Shown one piece after another: positions 1 through 11,353 of a stretch of 64,000 nt of DNA (its first letter is position 1; each line of letters opens with the position of its first letter). The translations under genes were made by a program, and so were the position numbers. Under the pieces are notes generated by a model, which did no database searches, was not told where the DNA came from, and saw nothing but the letters and a program-made list of their open reading frames with translations. The stretch is from Calliopsis andreniformis (taxonomy: Eukaryota; Arthropoda; Insecta; Hymenoptera; Andrenidae). The DNA lies in NCBI RefSeq assembly GCF_051401765.1, contig NW_027480449.1:4216001-4280000 (forward strand), in the 5' to 3' direction.

Positions 1-715
1 TTGAGGATTGAGGATTTAAGATTGAGGATTGGGTATTGAGGATTGAACATTGAGGATTGAGGATTGAGGATTGAGGATTGAGGACTGAAGATTGAATATT
101 GATGATTGAAGATTGAGGATTGGGGATTGAGGGATGTGGATTGGGGACCAGGACTGAGGGTTGAATATTGACGTTTGAGGTCTGAGGATTGAGGATTGAG
201 TATTGAGAATTGAGGATTGAGGATTGAGGATTGAAGATTGAGGATTGGGTATTGAAGATTGAAGAATGAGGATTGAGGATTGAGGATTGAGGCCTGAGGA
301 TTGAGAATTGAGAACTGAGGATGAGGACTGAGGGCTGAGGGTTGAGGTTTGAGGAATGAGGATTGGGGGTTGAGGATTGAGGATTGAGGATTGAGGATTG
401 AGGATTGAGTACTGAAGATTGAGTATTGATGACTGAGGATTGAGGATTGAGGATTGTGGATTGAGGGTTGAGGATTGAGGATTGAAGATTGAGTATTGAG
501 GATTGAAGATTGAGGATTGAGTATTGAGGATCGAGGATTGAGCATGAGGGCTGAGGGTTGAGGATTGAGGTTTGAGGATTGAGGACTGAGGATTGAGGAT
601 TGATGATTGAGTATTGAGGATTGAAGATTGAGGATTGAGGATTGAGGATTGAGGATTGAGGATTGAGGATTGAGGATTGAAAATTGAGGACTGCGGACTG
701 AGTGTTGAGGGTTGA
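1..715 (+). repeat. Left-edge satellite, paralogous to 5.8 kb, 16.6 kb and 25.6 kb
   Basis: The first 200 bases match the stretch from about 5,800 at an offset of 5,799: both carry GGATTTA near the start and then the hexamer GGACCA. From 291 onward, starting at the GGCCTGA heptamer, it matches 25,567 onward (offset 25,276) and 16,563 onward (offset 16,272). This joins two unrelated parts of the array within 300 bp, so a rearrangement breakpoint probably lies between about 200 and 290. Confidence 0.75.
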
Positions 716-876
716 GTGATGAGAATTGGCGTTTGTGGATAGAGATTTAAAGATTGCAGATTGAGTATTGAGTATTGAAAACTGTGAATTGATGATATTC
801 CATTGAGGATTGAGAATTGACAAGTGATTGTTGAGGACTGAGGTCTGAAGATTGAGGATTCAGGATTGAGGATCCA
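716..876 (+). repeat. D cassette (most diverged copy)
   Basis: A 161-bp, 23-heptamer cassette. D is marked by GATTTAA at heptamer 5, TGATATT at 12, GAATTGA at 15 and GGTCTGA at 19. Private changes here are CGTTTGT at heptamer 3, CCATTGA at 13 and CAAGTGA at 16. It ends in GGATCCA, as do the D copies at 37.4, 47.0, 54.7 and 60.7 kb. The segment that follows, to about 1,210, keeps exactly the same length after the copies at 47.0, 54.7 and 60.7 kb. Confidence 0.85.
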
Positions 877-1966
877 GGATTGATGTTTGAGGACTGAGGA
901 TTGAGGATAGAGGATTGAGGATTGAGGATTGAGGATTGAGTATTGAGGATTGAGGATTGAAGATTGAGGATTGGGTTTTGCGGACTGAACATTGAGGATT
1001 GAGGATTGAGGATTGAGGACAGAAGGTTGAGTATTGATGATTGAAGATTGATGATTGAGGATTGAGGGTTATGGATTGAGGACGAGGACTGAGGGTTGAG
1101 TATTGATGTCTGAGGTCTGAGGATTGAGGATTGAGGATAGAGAATTGAGGATTGAGGATTGAGGATTGAAGATTGAGGATTGGGTATTGAGGATTGAAGA
1201 ATGAGCATTGAGGATTGAGGATTGAGGATTGAGGATTGAAGATTGAGGATTGAGGATTGAGGTTTGAGAATTGAAGATTGAGTATTGAGGATTGAAGATT
1301 CAGGATTGAGGATTGAGGATTGAGGATTGAGGATTGACGATTGAAGATTGAGGATTGGGTATTGAGGATTGAAGAATGAGGACTGAGGATTGAGGATTGA
1401 GGATTGAGGGTTGTGGATTCAGGACGAGGACTGAGGGTTGAGTATTGATGTTTGAGGCCTGAGGATTGAGGATAGAGGATTGAGAATTGAGGATTGAGGA
1501 TTGAGGATTGAAGATTGAGGATTGGGTATTGAGGATTGAAGAATGAGAACTGAGGATTGAGGATTGAGGATTGAGGATTGAAGATTGAGTATTGAGGATT
1601 GAAGATTGAGGATTGAGGATTGAGGATTGAGGATTGAGGATTGAGGATTGAGGATTGAGGATTGCGGATTGAAGATTGAGGATTGAGGATTGAGGATTAA
1701 ACGTTGAGTATTGAGGATTGAAGATTGAGGATTGATGATTGAGCATTGAGGATTGAGGATTGAGGATTGAGGATTGAGGATTGAGTATTGAAGATTGGGG
1801 ATTGATGATTGAGGATTGAGGATTGAGGATTGAGGATTGAGTATTGGCGATTGAGGATTGAAGATTGAGGATTGAGGATTGAGGATTAGTGATTGAGTAT
1901 TGAGGATTGAAGATTGAGAATTGAGGATTGTGGATTGAACATTGAGGACTGAGAGCTGAGGGCTGA
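877..1966 (+). repeat. Satellite between D and A-variant cassettes
   Basis: Runs of GGATTGA broken by AGATTGA-GTATTGA pairs, GGATTTG-type variants and two GGACGA hexamers near 1,080 and 1,420. The part up to about 1,210 is paralogous to the sequence after the D cassettes at 46,996, 54,659 and 60,671. Nothing but repeat is present. Confidence 0.85.
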
Positions 1967-2127
1967 GTGATGAGAATTGATGTTTCTGGATAGAGATTTG
2001 AAGATTGCAGATTGGTTGTTGGGTATTGAAAACTGTGAATTGAGGATATTCTATTGGGGATTGAGGATTGACAACTGATTCTTGAGGACTGAGGGCTGAA
2101 GATTGAGGATTCAGGATTGAGGATTCA
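1967..2127 (+). repeat. A-variant cassette, first copy
   Basis: A-type cassette with three changes shared only with the copy at 4,022: TGTTTCT at heptamer 3, a TTGTTGG/A heptamer at position 8, and TTCTTGA at 17. The two copies lie 2,055 bp apart and define a branch restricted to the left 4.2 kb of the window. Confidence 0.88.
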
Positions 2128-2591
2128 GACTTGTGGTTTGAGGACTGAGGATTGAAGATTGAAGATTGAGTATTGGGGGTTGAGGATTGAGGATTGAGGA
2201 TTGAGGATTGAGGATGACGGCTGAGGGTTGAAGATTGAGGTTTGAGGACTCAGGACTGAGGATTGAGGATTGAGGATTGAGGATTGAGGATTGAAGATTC
2301 AGTATTGAGGATTGAAGATTGAGGATTGAGGTTTGAGGATTGAGGATTGAGGATTGAGGATTCAGGATTGAGGATTCAGGATTGAGGATTCAGGATTGTG
2401 GTTCGAGGACAGAGGATTGAGGCTTGAGGATTGAGGATTGAGGATTGATGATTGAGTAATGAGGATTGAGGATTGAGGATTGAACATTGAGGATTGAGGA
2501 TTGAAGATTGAGTATTGAGGATTGAAGATTGAGGATTGAGGATTGACGATTGAGGATTGAGGATTGAGGATTGAGGATTGAGGATTGATGT
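2128..2591 (+). repeat. GGATTCA-rich satellite
   Basis: Contains a GGATGA-type hexamer near 2,210 and the first copy of a left-domain module with the core GGTTCGAGGACAGAGG, near 2,400. Otherwise GGATTGA runs with GGATTCA at alternate positions. The core module recurs near 2,696, 3,325, 4,736, 5,742, 6,950 and 26,329, and near 6,078 with one changed base. Confidence 0.8.
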
Positions 2592-3849
2592 TTGAGGTCT
2601 GAGGATTGAGGATAGAGGATTGAGGATTGAGGATTGAGGATTGAGGATTGAGGATTCAGGATTCAGGATTCAGGATTGAGGATTCAGGATTGTGGTTCGA
2701 GGACAGAGGATTGAGGCTTGAGGATTGAGGATTGAGGATTGAGGATTGAGGATTGAGGATCGAGGATTGAAGATTGTAGATTGGGTATTGAGGATTGAAC
2801 GTTGAGGATTGAGGATTGAGGATTGAGGATTGAGGATTGAGGATTGAAGATTGAATATTGATGATTGAAGGTTGAGGATTGAGGATTGAGGGTTGTGGAT
2901 TAAGGACGAGGACTGAGGGTTGAGTATTAACGTTTGAGGTCTGAGGATTGAGGATAGAGGATTGAGAATTGAGGATTGAGGATTGAGGATTGAGGATTGA
3001 GGATTGAAGATTGAGGATTGGGTATTGCGGATTGAATATTGAGGGTTGAGGATTGAGGATTGAGAATTGAGGATTGAGGATTGAGGATTGAGGATTGAGG
3101 ATTGAGGATTGAGGATTGAGGATTGAGGATTAAACGTTGAGTATTGAGGATTGAAGATTGAGGATTGATGATTGAGGATTGAGGATTGAGGATTGAGGAT
3201 TGAGGATTGAGTATTGAAGATTGAGGTCTGAGGATTGAGGATAGAGGATTGAGGATTGAGGATTGAGGATTGAGGATTGAGGATTCAGGATTCAGGATTC
3301 AGGATTGAGGATTCAGGATTGTGGTTCGAGGACAGAGGATTGAGGCTTGAGGATTGAGGATTGAGGATTGAGGATTGAGGATTGAGGATCGAGGATTGAA
3401 GATTGTAGATTGGGTATTGAGGATTGAACGTTGAGGATTGAGGATTGAGGATTGAGGATTGAGGATTGAGGATTGAAGATTGAATATTGATGATTGAAGG
3501 TTGAGGATTGAGGATTGAGGGTTGTGGATTAAGGACGAGGACTGAGGGTTGAGTATTAACGTTTGAGGTCTGAGGATTGAGGATAGAGGATTGAGAATTG
3601 AGGATTGAGGATTGAGGATTGAGGATTGAGGATTGAAGATTGAGGATTGGGTATTGCGGATTGAATATTGAGGGTTGAGGATTGAGGATTGAGAATTGAG
3701 GATTGAGGATTGAGGATTGAGGATTGAGGATTGAGGATTGAGGATTGAGGATTGAGGATTAAACGTTGAGTATTGAGGATTGAAGATTGAGGATTGATGA
3801 TTGAGGATTGAGGATTGAGGATTGAGGATTGAGGATTGAGTATTGAAGA
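2592..3849 (+). repeat. 629-bp tandem duplication (two head-to-tail copies)
   Basis: Copy one is 2,592-3,220 and copy two 3,221-3,849. Landmarks checked at the fixed offset of 629 include GGTTCGA (near 2,696 and 3,325), GGATCGA (2,761 and 3,390) and the GGATTAA-GGACGA pair (2,895 and 3,524). I noticed no difference between the copies. The first copy is preceded by TGTTTGA and the second runs directly from the end of the first, so this is a clean tandem junction. A further partial copy of the second half starts near 5,050, at offset 1,663. 629 is not a multiple of seven because the unit contains a hexamer. Confidence 0.88.
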
Positions 3850-4021
3850 TTGAGGATTGATGATTGAGGATTGAGGATTGAGGATTGAGGATTGAGTATT
3901 GGCGATTGAGGATTGAAGATTGAGGATTGAGGATTGAGGATTAATGATTGAGTATTGAGGATTGAAGATTGAGAATTGAGGATTGAGGGTTGACCATTGA
4001 GGACTGAGTGTTGAGGGTTGA
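3850..4021 (+). repeat. Satellite leading into the second A-variant cassette
   Basis: Plain heptamers with a GGATTAA variant near 3,948 and the GTGTTGA-GGGTTGA lead-in seen before many cassettes. It follows the 629-bp duplication and repeats, at an offset of about 2,055, the sequence before 1,967. Confidence 0.75.
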
Positions 4022-4182
4022 GTGATGAGAATTGATGTTTCTGGATAGAGATTTGAAGATTGCAGATTGGTTGTTGAGTATTGAAAACTGTGAATTGAGG
4101 ATATTCTATTGGGGATTGAGGATTGACAACTGATTCTTGAGGACTGAGGGCTGAAGATTGAGGATTCAGGATTGAGGATTCA
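4022..4182 (+). repeat. A-variant cassette, second copy
   Basis: Same diagnostic heptamers as the copy at 1,967 (TGTTTCT, TTGTTGA, TTCTTGA). It differs there at heptamer 8, which ends in A here and G in the first copy. Confidence 0.88.
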
Positions 4183-4608
4183 GAATTGTGGTTTGAGGAC
4201 TGAGGATTGAAGATTGAAGATTGAGTATTGGGGGTTGAGGATTGAGGATTGAGGATTGAGGATTGAGGACGAGGGCTGAGGGTTGAAGATTGAGGTTTGA
4301 GGACTCAGGACTGAGGATTGAGGATTGAGAATTGAGGATCGAGGATTGAGGATTGAAGATTGAGGATGGGGTATTGAGGATTGAAGAATGAGGATGGAGG
4401 ATGGGCGATTGAGGATTGAGGATTGAAGATTGATTATTCAGGATTGGAAATTGACGATTGAGGATTGAGGATTGAGGATCGAGGATTGAGGATTGAGGAT
4501 TGAAGATTGAGTATTGTGGATTGATGATTGAGGATTGAGGATTGAGGATTGAGGATTGATGATTGAGAATTGAAGATTGAGGATTGGGGACTGAGTGTTG
4601 AGGGTTGA
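4183..4608 (+). repeat. C-unit-like spacer
   Basis: Carries the spacer content otherwise found between A and C cassettes: a hexamer near 4,268 (GGACGA here, GGATGA elsewhere), an AAGAATGAGGATGGAGG stretch near 4,383, and a GTATTCA-like heptamer near 4,435. The spacing therefore predicts a C cassette at about 4,610, where only a left fragment is found. Confidence 0.7.
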
Positions 4609-4664
4609 GAGATGAGGATTGATGTTTGTGGATAGAGATTTGAAGATTGCAGATTGAGTATTGA
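4609..4664 (+). repeat. Truncated cassette, left 8 of 23 heptamers
   Basis: Starts with GAGATGA (elsewhere GTGATGA) and keeps TGTTTGT, GGATAGA, GATTTGA and AGATTGC. After GTATTGA it passes straight into GGTTTGA and plain repeat, losing heptamers 9-23. Its start lies 587 bp after the A-variant cassette, close to the 594-bp A-C spacing elsewhere (one heptamer less), so it is best read as a broken C cassette. Confidence 0.82.
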
Positions 4665-5714
4665 GGTTTGAGGATTGAGGATTGAGGATTGAGGATTCAG
4701 GATTGAGGATTCAGGATTGAGGATTCAGGATTGTGGTTCGAGGACAGAGGATTGAGGCTTGAGGATTGAGGATTGAGGATTGAGGATTGAGGATTGAGGA
4801 TTGAGGATGAGGGCTGAGGGTTGAAGATTGAGGTCTGAGGACTCAGGACTGAGGATTGAGGATTGAGAATTGAGGATAGAGGATTGAGGATTGAAGATTG
4901 AGGATGGGGTATTGAGGATTGAAGAATGAGGATGGAGGATGGGCGATTGAGGATTGAGGATTGAAGATTGAGTATAGAGGATTGCAGATTGAGGATTGAG
5001 GATTGACGATTGAGGATTGAGGATTGAGGATTGAGGATTGAGGATTGAGGATCGAGGATTGAAGATTGTAGATTGGGTATTGAGGATTGAACGTTGAGGA
5101 TTGAGGATTGAGGATTGAGGATTGAGGATTGAGGATTGAAGATTGAATATTGATGATTGAAGGTTGAGGATTGAGGATTGAGGGTTGTGGATTAAGGACG
5201 AGGACTGAGGGTTGAGTATTAACGTTTGAGGTCTGAGGATTGAGGATAGAGGATTGAGAATTGAGGATTGAGGATTGAGGATTGAGGATTGAGGATTGAA
5301 GATTGAGGATTGGGTATTGCGGATTGAATATTGAGGGTTGAGGATTGAGGATTGAGAATTGAGGATTGAGGATTGAGGATTGAGGATTGAGGATTGAGGA
5401 TTGAGGATTGAGGATTGAGGATTAAACGTTGAGTATTGAGGATTGAAGATTGAGGATTGATGATTGAGGATTGAGGATTGAGGATTGAGGATTGAGGATT
5501 GAGGATTGAAGATTGAGGATGGGGTATTGAGGATTGAAGAATGAGGATGGAGGATGGGCGATTGAGGATTGAGGATTGAAGATTGAGTATTCAGGATTGG
5601 AAATTGACGATTGAGGATTGAGGATTGAGGATCGAGGATTGAGGATTGAGGATTGAGGATTGAAGATTGAGTATTGTGGATTGAAGATTGAGGATTGAGG
5701 ATTGAGGATTGAGG
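4665..5714 (+). repeat. Left-domain satellite with partial copy of the 629-bp unit
   Basis: The GGTTCGA-core module sits at 4,736, followed by a GGATGA hexamer and an AAGAATGAGGATGGAGG stretch near 4,920. From about 5,050 to 5,470 it repeats the second half of the 629-bp unit, including its GGATTAA-GGACGA pair at 5,187. A second AAGAATGAGGATGGAGG stretch is near 5,538. Confidence 0.78.
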
Positions 5715-6385
5715 ATTGAGGATTGAGGATTCAGGATTGTGGTTCGAGGACAGAGGACTGAGGCTTGAGGATTGAGGATTGAGGATTGAGGATTGAGGAT
5801 TGAGGATTGAGGATTTAAGATTGAGGATTGGGTATTGAGGATTGAACAATGAGGATTGAGGATTGAGGATTGAGGATTGAGGACTGAAGATTGAATATTG
5901 ATGATTGAAGATTGAGGATTGGGGATTGAGGGATGTGGATTGGGGACCAGGACTGAGGGTTGAATATTGACGTTTGAGGTCTGAGGATTGAGGATTGAGG
6001 ATTGAGAATTGAGGATTGAGGATTGAGGATTGAGGATTCAGGATTGAGGATTCAGGATTGAGGATTCAGGATTGTGGGTCGAGGACAGAGGACTGAGGCT
6101 TGAGGATTGAGGATTGAGGATTGAGGATTGAGGATTGAGGATTGAGGATTTAAGATTGAGGATTGGGTATTGAGGATTGAACAATGAGGATTGAGGATTG
6201 AGGATTGAGGATTGAGGACTGAAGATTGAATATTGATGATTGAAGATTGAGGATTGGGGATTGAGGGATGTGGATTGGGGACCAGGACTGAGGGTTGAAT
6301 ATTGACCTTTGAGGTCTGAGGATTGAGGATTGAGGATTGAGAATTGAGGACTGAGGATTGAGGATTGAGGATTGAGGATTGAGTA
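5715..6385 (+). repeat. 335-bp tandem duplication
   Basis: The GGACAGA core (5,745 and 6,080), GGATTTA (5,811 and 6,146) and GGACCA (near 5,945 and 6,280) each recur at an offset of 335. Copies differ at a few sites: the second has GGGTCGA for GGTTCGA, and ACCTTTGA for ACGTTTGA near 6,305. Edges are approximate to a few heptamers. The same unit starts a third time at base 1 of the window. Confidence 0.8.
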
Positions 6386-7773
6386 TTGAGGATTGAGGAC
6401 TGAGGATTGAAGATTGAGGATTGAGGATTGAGGATTAAAGGTTGAGCATTGAGGATTGAAGATTGAGGATTGATGATTGAGGATTGAGGATTGAGGATTG
6501 AGGATTGAGGACTGAATATTGAAGATTGAGAATTGGTGATTGAGGATTGAGTATTGAGGATTGAGGATAGAGTATTGGGGATTGCGGATTGAACATTGAG
6601 GATTGAGGATTGAGGATTGAGGATTGAGGATTGTGGATTGAGGATTGAGGATTGAGGATTGAGGATTGAGGATTGAAGATTGAATATTGATGATTGAAGG
6701 TTGAGGATTGAGGATTGAGGGTTGTGGATTAAGGACGAGGACTGAGGGTTGAGTATTAATGTTTGAGAACTGAGGATTGAGGATAGAGGATTGAGAATTG
6801 AGGATTGAGGATTGAGGATTGAGGATTGAGGATTGAAGATTGAGGATTGGGTATTGCGGATTGAATATTGAGGGTTGAGGATTGAGGATTGAGGATTCAG
6901 GATTGAGGATTCAGGATTGAGGATTCAGGATTGAGGATTCAGGATTCTGGTTCGAGGACAGAGGATTGAGGCTTGAGGATTGAGGATTGAGGATTGAGGA
7001 TTGAGGATTGAGGATTGAGGATTTAAGATTGAGGATTGGGTATTGAGGATTGAACATTGAGGATTGAGGATTGAGGATTGAGGATTGAGTATTGTGGATT
7101 GCGGATTGAACATTGAGGATTGAGGATTGAGGATTGAGGACTGAAGATTGAATATTAATGATTGAAGATTGATGATTGAGGATTGAGAGTTGTGGATTGA
7201 GGACGAGGACTGAGGGTTGAGTATTGATGTCTGAGGTCTGAGGATTGAGGATTGAGGATTGAGAATTGAGGATTGAGGATTGAGGACTGAAGATTGAGAA
7301 TTGGGTATTGAGGATTGAAGAATGAGGATTGAGGATTGAGGATTGAGGATTGAGGATTGAAGATTGAGTATTGAGGATTGAAGATTGAGGATTGAGGACT
7401 GAGGATTGAGGATTGAGGATTGAGGATTGAGGATTGAGGATTGAGGATTGAAGATTGAGTATTGAGGATTGAAGATTGAGTATTGAGGATTGAGGATTGA
7501 GGATTGAGGTTTGAGGATTGAGGATTGAGGATTGAGGATTGAGGATTGAGGATTGAAGATTGAGTATTGAGGATTGAAGATTGAGGATTGAGGATTGAGG
7601 ATTGAGGATGGAGGATTGAGGATTGAGGATTGAGGATTGAGGATTGAGGTTTGAGGATTGAAGATTGAGTATTGAGGGCTGAAGGTTGAGGATTGAGGAT
7701 TGAGGATTGAGGATTGAGGATTGAGGATTGACGATTGATGATTGAGGATTGGGGACTGAGAGTTGATGGTTGA
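6386..7773 (+). repeat. Left-domain satellite up to the B cassette
   Basis: Holds the fourth copy of the GGATTAA-GGACGA pair (near 6,727), another GGTTCGA-core module at 6,950 and a third GGATTTA heptamer near 7,018. The rest is GGATTGA runs with regularly placed AGATTGA-GTATTGA pairs. The last 40 bases are the GAGAGTTGATGGTTGA lead-in that precedes B cassettes. Confidence 0.78.
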
Positions 7774-7934
7774 GTGATGAGAATTGATGTTTGTGGATAG
7801 AGATATGAAGGTTGCAGATTGAGTATTGCGTATGGAAAACTCTGAACTGAGGATAATCTAGTGAGGATTGAGGATTGACAACTGATTGTTGAGGACTGAG
7901 GGCTGAAGATTGAGGATTCAGGATTGAGGATTCA
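7774..7934 (+). repeat. B cassette, branch 1
   Basis: B is marked by GATATGA at heptamer 5, GTATTGC at 8, GTATGGA at 9, AAACTCT at 10 and CTAGTGA at 13. This copy has AGGTTGC at 6 and GGATAAT at 12 as private changes. GAACTGA at 11 and GGATTGA at 14 group it with the copies at 50,996 and 63,832. Confidence 0.88.
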
Positions 7935-8443
7935 GGACTGTGGTATGAGGATTGAGGATTGAGGATTGGGGATTGAGGATTGAGGATCGAGGATTGAAGA
8001 TTGAAGATTGGGTATTGAGGATTGAACATTGAGTATTGAGGATTGAGGATTGAGGATTGAGGATTGAGGATTGAAGATTGAATATTGATGATTGAAGGTT
8101 GAGGATTGAGGATTCAGGGTTATGGATTCAGGACGAGGACTGAGGGTTGAGTATTGATGTTTGAGGTCTGAGGATTGAGGATAGAGGATTGAGAATTGAG
8201 GATTGAGGATTGAGGATTGAAGATTGAGGATTGGGTATTGAGGATTGAAGAATGAGGACTGAGGATTGAGGATTGAGGATTGAGGATTGAAGATTGAGTA
8301 TTGAGGATTGAAGATTGAGGATTGAGGATTGAGGATTGAGGATTGAGGATTGAAGATTGAGGATTGATGATTGAGGATTGAGGATTGAAGATTGAGTATT
8401 GAGGATTGAAGATTGAGGATTGAGGATTGAGGATTGAGGATTG
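7935..8443 (+). repeat. Satellite linking B to the first partial unit
   Basis: Begins with the GGACTGT-GGTATGA tail of the B environment. A GGACGA hexamer near 8,133 sits in the recurring GGGTTAT/GGGTTGT context. Otherwise plain runs; nothing else seen. Confidence 0.75.
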
Positions 8444-10620
8444 AAGATTGAGTATTGAGGATTGAGGTTTGAGAATTGAAGATTGAGTATTGAGGATTGA
8501 AGACTGAGGATTGAGGATTGAGGATTGAGGATTGAGGATTGAGGATTGAGGATTGAGGATTGAGGATTGAGGATTGAAGATTGAATATTGATGATTGAAG
8601 GTTGAGGATTGAGGATTGAGGGTTGTGGATTCAGGACGAGGACTGAGGGTTGAGTATTGATGTTTGAGGTCTGAGGATTGAGGATAGAGGATTGAGAAAT
8701 GAGGATTGAGGATTGAGGATTGAAGATAGAGGATTGGGTATTGAGGATTGAAGAATGAGGACTGAGGATTGAGGATTGAGGATTGAGGATTGAAGATTGA
8801 GTATTGAGGATTGAAGAATGAGGATTGAGTATTGAGGATTGAGGATTGAGGATTGAGGATTGAGGATTAAGGATTGAGGGTTGAGGGATGAAGATTGAGT
8901 ATTGAGGATTGAAGATTGAGGATTGAGGATTGAGGATTGAGGATTGAGGATTGAGGATTGAGGATTGAGGATTGAGGATTGAGGATTGAGGACTGAGGAT
9001 TGAGGATTGAAGATTGAGTATTGAGGATTGAAGATTGAGGATTGAGGATTGAGGATTGAGGATTGAGGATTGAGAATTGAGGATTGAGGATTGAGGATTG
9101 AAGATTGAGGATTGAGGATTGAGGATTAAAGGTTGAGCATTGAGGATTGAAGATTGAGGATTGATGATTGAGGATTCAGGATTGAGGATTGAGGATTGAG
9201 GATTGAGGATTGAGTATTGAAGATTGAGGATTGATGATTGAGGATGGAGGATTGAGGATTGCGGATTGAGTATTGGGGATTGAGGATTGAGTATTGAGGA
9301 TTGAAGATTGAGGATTGAGGATTGAGGATTGAGGATTGAGGGTTGAAGATTGAGGATTGAGGATTGAGGATTGAGGATTGAGGATTTAGGATTGAGGATT
9401 GAGGATTGAGGATTGAGGATTTAGGATTGAGGATTGAGGATTGAGGATTGAGGATTGAAGATTGAGTATTGAGGATTGAAGGTTGAGGATTGAGGATTGA
9501 GGATTGAGGATTGAGGATTGAGGATTGAGGATTGAGGATTGAGGATTGAGGATTGAGGATTGAGGATTGAGGATTGAAGATTGAGTATTGAGGATTGAAG
9601 ATTGAGGATTGAGGATTGAGGATTGAGGATTGAGGATTGAGGATTGAGGATTGAAGATTGAAGATTGAGGATTGAGGATTAAAGGTTGAGCATTGAGGAT
9701 TGAAGATTGAGGATTGATGATTGAGGATTGAGGATTGAGTATTGGGGATTGAGGATTGAAGATTGAGGATTTGTTGTTGAGGATTGAAGAATGAGGATTG
9801 AGGATTGAGGATTGAGGATTGAGGATTGAAGATTGAGTATTGAGGATTAAAGATTGAGGATTGAGGATTGGGGATTGAGGATTGAGGATTGAGGATTGAC
9901 AACTAATTGTTGAGAACTGAGGGCTGAAGATTGAGTATTCAGGATTGAGGATTCAGAATTGAGGTTTGAGGACTGAGGATTGAGGATTGAGGATTGAAGA
10001 TTGAATATTGATGTTCGAAGATTGAGGATTGAGGATTGAGGGTTGTGTATTGAGGACGAGGACTGAGGGTTGAGTATTGATGTCTGAGGTCTGAGGATTG
10101 AGGATTGAGGATTGAGGATTGAAGATTGAGTATTGAGGATCGAAGATTGAGGATCGAGGATTGAGGATTGAGGATTGAGGATTGAGGATTGAGGATTGAA
10201 GATTGAGTATTGATGATTGAATATTGAGGATTGAGGATTGATGACTGAGTATTGAGGATTGAAGATTGAGGATTCAGGATTGAGGATTGAGGATTGAGGA
10301 TTGAGGGTTGTGGATTGGGGACCAGGACTGAGTGTTGAATATTGATGTTTGAGGTCTGAGGATTGAGGATTGAGGATTGAGAATAGATGATTGAGGATTG
10401 AGTATTGAGGATTGAGGATTGAGGATTGAGGATTGAGGATTAAGGATTGAGGGTTGAGGGATGAAGATTGAGTTTTGAGGATTGAAGATTGAGGATTGAG
10501 GATTGAGGATTGAGGATTGAGGATTGAGGATTGAGGATTGAGGATTGAGGATCGAGGATTGAGGATTGAGGACTGAGGATTGAGGATTGAAGATTGAGTA
10601 TTGAGGATTGAAGATTGAGG
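8444..10620 (+). repeat. Partial higher-order unit with first E element only
   Basis: Matches about 12,548-14,724 at a constant offset of 4,104. Checked marks are GGTTTGAGAATTG (8,466 and 12,570), the GGATTAA-AGGTTGA pair (near 9,127 and 13,231) and the E element (9,900 and 14,004). It corresponds to the part of the unit after C and around the first E; A and C before it and the second E and B after it are missing. One change is visible at 10,013, where ATGTTCGAAG replaces the ATGATCGAAG of the other copies. Confidence 0.85.
9900..9955 (+). repeat. E element (right fragment of a cassette)
   Basis: Eight heptamers equal to cassette heptamers 16-23, starting CAACTAA-TTGTTGA and ending GGATTCA. 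The E subtype has GAACTGA where full cassettes have GGACTGA, and GTATTCA at its sixth heptamer. Plain GGATTGA replaces the cassette's left two thirds. It is the single E of this partial unit. Confidence 0.88.
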
Positions 10621-11353
10621 ATTGAGGATTGAGAATTGAGGATTGAGGATTGAGGATTGAAGATTGAGGATTGGGTATTGAGGATTGAAGAATCAGGACT
10701 GTGGATTGAGGATTGAGGATTGAGGATTGAAGATTGAGTATTGAGGATTGAAGATTGAGGATTGAGGATTGAGGATTGAGGATTGAGGATTGAGGATTGA
10801 GGATTGATGATTGGGGATTGAGGATTGAAGATTGAGTATTGAGGATTGAAGATTGAGGATTGAGGATTGACGATTGAGGATTGAGGATTGAGGATTGAGG
10901 ATTGAGGATTGAGGATTGAGGATTGAGGATTGAGGATTGAGGATTGAGGATTGAGGACTGAGGATTGAGGATTGAAGATTGAGTATTGAGCATTGAAGAT
11001 TGAGGATTGAGGATTGAGGATTGAGGATTGAGGATTGAGGATTGAGGATTGAGGATTGAGGATTGAAGATTGAGGATTGAGGATTGAGGATTAAAGGTTG
11101 AGCGTTGAGGATTGAAGATTGAGGATTGATGATTGAGGATTGAGGATTGAGGATTGAGTATTGAAGATTGAGGATTGATGATTGAGCGTGGAGGATTGAG
11201 GATTGAGGATTGAGTATTGGGGATTGAGGATTGAGGATTGAGGATTGAAGATTGAGGATTGAGGATTGAGGATTAATGATTGAGTATTGAGGATTGAAGA
11301 TTGAGAATTGAGGATTGAGGATTGAACATTGAGGACTGAGTGTTGATGGTTGA
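10621..11353 (+). repeat. Lead-in to the A-C dyad
   Basis: Carries the distinctive ATCAGGACTGTGG at 10,692, which recurs at 26,924 (offset 16,232) and 28,917 (offset 18,225). The GGACCA-containing segment starting at 10,306 recurs at 28,531. Ends in the GTGTTGATGGTTGA lead-in of A cassettes. Confidence 0.82.

Noticed and set aside
716..876. The cassette as an inserted transposon or unique element
   Set aside because: It parses into exactly 23 heptamers in register with the flanks and has no terminal repeats or target duplication, so it is diverged satellite.
747..1208. A 153-codon frame of identical length at four places
   Set aside because: The length is fixed by the D cassette and the paralogous segment beside it, not by selection on a protein that I can detect.
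2127..2160. A centromere protein B box
   Set aside because: TTCG occurs only in the GGTTCGA core and a few variants, and the other required positions of the box are absent.
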